From assembly GCA_021785335.1 (NCBI GenBank), contig JAJYFW010000047.1:1-8920 (forward strand): 8,920 nt of DNA, read 5' to 3'. The notes below the pieces were generated by a model. That model was not told the DNA's origin and did no database searches. It worked only from the letters and a program-made list of their open reading frames with translations. This stretch comes from Pseudomonadota bacterium (GTDB taxonomy: Bacteria > Pseudomonadota > Alphaproteobacteria > Acetobacterales > Acetobacteraceae). Position numbers and translations under genes: made by a program. Positions 6,926-8,920 of this stretch are shown here, in pieces (within the stretch, counting starts at the first letter, position 1; the number at the start of each line of letters is the position of its first letter).

Positions 6926-8293
6926 ATGATCCGTACCCGCTTTGCCCCGAGCCCCACCGGCACGCTGCACATCGGCAGCGCGCACACGGCGTTGTTCAAC
7001 TGGCTGTTCGCGCGCCACCACGGCGGGGAGTTCCTGATCCGCATCGAGGACACAGACCGGGAGCGTTCCAAGCCCGAGCACGTGGCGGCGATCATCGAGG
7101 GGCTGGCGTGGCTCGGAATCCATCCCGACCAGGCGCCGGTGTTCCAGCTCACGCGCCAGGCGCGGCATGCGGAGGTGGCGATGCAGTTGCTGGAATCCGG
7201 GCACGCGTATCGCTGCTGGTGCACGCCGGAGGAACTCACGGCGATGCGCGAGAAGGCGCGCGCCGAGGGAAGACCACCGCGCTACGACGGGACGTGGCGT
7301 GACCGCGACCCCTCCGGGGCGCCGCCCGGGGTGGCGCCGGCGATACGGCTGAAGGCGCCGCGCGAGGGTTCGACGGTGGTCGATGACCTCGTGCAGGGGC
7401 GCGTCGAGGTGGCGAACAGCGAGCTCGACGACATGATCATCCTGCGCTCGGACGGCACGCCGACCTATCTGCATGCGGTGGTGGTGGACGACCACGACAT
7501 GGAGATCACGCACGTGATCCGCGGCGACGACCACCTCACCAACACGTTCCGCCAGGCGCAGGTCTATGACCTCATGGGCTGGTCGCGGCCGGCGTTTGCG
7601 CATGTGCCGCTGATCCATGGGGCGGACGGGGCGAAGCTCTCAAAGCGGCACGGGGCGACCAGCGTGTTCGAGTTCCGCGACCAGGGCTACCTGCCGGAGG
7701 CGCTGCTCAACTACCTCGTGCGCCTCGGCTGGGGGCATGGGGATGCCGAGATTCTGAGCGTGGAGGAAATGATCGCGCTGTTCGACCTCGATGGCGTCGG
7801 GCGGGCGGCGAGCCGGATGGATTACGCCAAGCTCGGGCACGTGAACGGGGTGTGGCTGCGGCGCGCCGAGGACGAGCGGCTGGTGGCCGAGGTGCGCGCG
7901 CGGGCGCCCGAGATCGATGGCGAGAAGCTGCTGGCGATCATGCCGGCGCTGAAGGAGCGGGCGCGGACGCTGCTGGAGCTGGTGGAGGGCGCGCGGTTCC
8001 TGGCGGCGCCGGCCAGTCCGATGGAGGCGAAGGCGGCGGCGCTGCTCACGGGTGAGAGCCGGGCGATGCTGCAGGAGTTCGCCGGCGTCCTGGTGGAGAC
8101 CGATTTTTCCCGGGGCGCGCTGGATGCGGCGCTGCGGAGTTTCGCCGAGGCGCAGGGCGTGAAGCTCGGCGACGTGGCGCAGCCGCTGCGCGCGGCGCTG
8201 ACCGGGCGGACGACGAGCCCGCCGATCGACGCGACGATGGCCGCCCTTGGGCCGGGCGAGGTGCTGGCGCGGATCAAGGCACTGGCCAACTAG
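6926..8293 (+). CDS. gltX: Glutamyl-tRNA synthetase GltX
   Basis: GltX activates glutamate with ATP and loads it on tRNA-Glu. In bacteria that lack glutaminyl-tRNA synthetase it can also load tRNA-Gln, for later amidation. The 455-residue protein is a class Ic synthetase: [20 protein letters not shown] at 5-24 contains the HIGH-type motif as HIGS (15-18), [11 protein letters not shown] (39-48) follows, and the KMSKS loop appears as AKLSKRHGA at 236-244. The helical anticodon-binding part fills about 310-455. The zinc-site region keeps Cys97 and Cys99 (RCWCTPEEL) but lacks the second Cys/His pair seen in E. coli, so zinc is probably not bound. The start at 6926 places RFAPSPTG at the expected N-terminus; an upstream in-frame ATG at 6785 would add 47 Arg/Gly-rich residues. 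Alphaproteobacteria often carry two gltX copies, and I cannot tell which type this is. Confidence 0.95.
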   Translation: MIRTRFAPSPTGTLHIGSAHTALFNWLFARHHGGEFLIRIEDTDRERSKPEHVAAIIEGLAWLGIHPDQAPVFQLTRQARHAEVAMQLLESGHAYRCWCTPEELTAMREKARAEGRPPRYDGTWRDRDPSGAPPGVAPAIRLKAPREGSTVVDDLVQGRVEVANSELDDMIILRSDGTPTYLHAVVVDDHDMEITHVIRGDDHLTNTFRQAQVYDLMGWSRPAFAHVPLIHGADGAKLSKRHGATSVFEFRDQGYLPEALLNYLVRLGWGHGDAEILSVEEMIALFDLDGVGRAASRMDYAKLGHVNGVWLRRAEDERLVAEVRARAPEIDGEKLLAIMPALKERARTLLELVEGARFLAAPASPMEAKAAALLTGESRAMLQEFAGVLVETDFSRGALDAALRSFAEAQGVKLGDVAQPLRAALTGRTTSPPIDATMAALGPGEVLARIKALAN

Positions 8294-8347
8294 CCCTGTG
8301 GGGCCGGCGCACCCTATCGTGGCGCGTCTGGCGCGGGAGTGACGGGG

Positions 8348-8920
8348 ATGAAGCTGCGGCGGTTGGGTGCGGCGGGGCCGATGGTCTCGGCAATCGGGCT
8401 CGGGTGCATGGGGATGTCCGGCATGTACGGGCCGGCGGACCGCTCGGAGAGCCTGGCGACGATCCATGCCGCGGTGGAGGCGGGCGTCACGCTGCTCGAC
8501 ACCGGCGATTTCTATGGCATGGGTCACAACGAGATGCTGATCGGCGAGGCGCTGCGGACCATTCCGCGCGAGCGCGTGCTGCTCAGCGTGAAGTTCGGCG
8601 CCATGCGCGACGCCGGCGGCGGCTGGGTGGGGTTCGACGCGCGGCCCGAGGCGGTGAGGAACTCCCTGGCCTATACGTTGCAGCGGCTGGGGGTGGACTA
8701 CGTGGATATCTACCGCCCGGCGCGGCTCGACCCGCGCGTGCCCATCGAGGAGACGGTGGGGGCGATCGCGGACATGGTGCGCCGGGGCTGGGTACGGCAT
8801 GTCGGGCTTTCCGAGGTCGGTTCGCAGACGTTACGGCGGGCCGCTTCGGTGCACCCGGTCGTCGACCTGCAGATCGAGTATTCGCTGCTGTCGCGCGGCA
8901 TCGAGGACGGGGTGCTGGCG
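8348..8920 (+). CDS. Aldo/keto reductase family protein, N-terminal part (3' end outside window)
   Basis: An open frame of 191 codons runs from the ATG at 8348 to the window edge without a stop. It encodes the first part of an NADPH-dependent aldo/keto reductase-like TIM barrel, of the kind that reduces aldehydes or ketones in the cytoplasm. It starts MKLRRLGAAGPMVSAIGLG and continues with LLDTGDFYG (49-57), SVKFG (80-84), LQRLGVDYVDIY (111-122), RLDPRVPIEETVGAI (126-140) and RHVGLSEV (150-157). Asp51, Tyr56 and Lys82 fit three members of the catalytic tetrad. The fourth, usually the His of a QHR-type motif after DIY, is Ala125 in RPAR. A ribosome binding site GGGAG (8335-8339) lies 8 bases upstream. 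The gene starts 54 bp after gltX, so co-transcription is possible. The substrate cannot be inferred. Confidence 0.88.
   Translation, partial: MKLRRLGAAGPMVSAIGLGCMGMSGMYGPADRSESLATIHAAVEAGVTLLDTGDFYGMGHNEMLIGEALRTIPRERVLLSVKFGAMRDAGGGWVGFDARPEAVRNSLAYTLQRLGVDYVDIYRPARLDPRVPIEETVGAIADMVRRGWVRHVGLSEVGSQTLRRAASVHPVVDLQIEYSLLSRGIEDGVLA

Noticed and set aside
6994..7009. GTTC repeated within gltX, resembling a second SOS box.
   Set aside because: The spacer is 8 bases, not 7, and the words encode the conserved LFNWLF segment of GltX, so this is coding constraint.
8293..8304. GCCC-TGTG-GGGC possible terminator after gltX.
   Set aside because: The stem is 4 bp with no T run, so it is too weak to call. 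Read-through into the aldo/keto reductase gene remains possible.
1..8920. Search for mobile elements, CRISPR arrays, tRNA genes, toxin-antitoxin pairs or an unknown defence system.
   Set aside because: The genes fill the window with conserved housekeeping functions and standard neighbours. No repeats of transposon type, no spaced repeat array and no unexplained open frame with family-like composition was found.

Overview
The window is ordinary chromosomal housekeeping DNA from a very GC-rich alphaproteobacterium. It is packed with genes: the largest gap is about 130 bp, and there are no RNA genes, mobile elements or CRISPR arrays. The best guess is the Rhodospirillales/Acetobacteraceae side of the class. 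This rests on three things: the gene order trpGDC-moaC-moeA-lexA with convergent comEC and then gltX, a LexA of alphaproteobacterial type, and an exact GAAC-N7-GAAC SOS box, which is the alphaproteobacterial form of the LexA operator. The genus cannot be settled from this sequence.

Layout. Positions 1-2136 hold the tryptophan genes trpG (3' part only), trpD and trpC. They are joined by ATGA stop/start overlaps or very short spacing. Without a break the run continues into two molybdenum cofactor genes, moaC (ATGA overlap with trpC) and moeA (10-bp gap), ending at 3816. A hairpin sits on the moeA stop codon. The 122-bp gap that follows (3817-3938) is the most information-rich non-coding DNA here. 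It holds a likely lexA promoter overlapped by an SOS box, a run of 11-bp-phased degenerate SOS-like half sites, and a perfect 16-bp palindrome just before the lexA ribosome binding site. lexA (3939-4697) then meets comEC (minus strand, 4701-6794) tail to tail with 3 bp between them. comEC diverges from gltX (6926-8293) across a 131-bp gap. A partial aldo/keto reductase gene runs off the right edge.

How the genes work together. TrpG, TrpD and TrpC cover the anthranilate-to-indole-glycerol-phosphate part of tryptophan synthesis. MoaC and MoeA act at the first and last stages of molybdopterin cofactor synthesis. LexA represses the SOS regulon, including very probably its own gene. ComEC is the inner-membrane DNA uptake channel and GltX charges tRNA with glutamate. 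The last three look like conserved neighbours, not one pathway.

No new system was found. The items most worth a second look are the compound lexA control region, the missing catalytic His in the aldo/keto reductase, a possible leaderless gltX start, the unusual Cys-containing C-terminus of ComEC, and a 60-bp low-GC island inside lexA.
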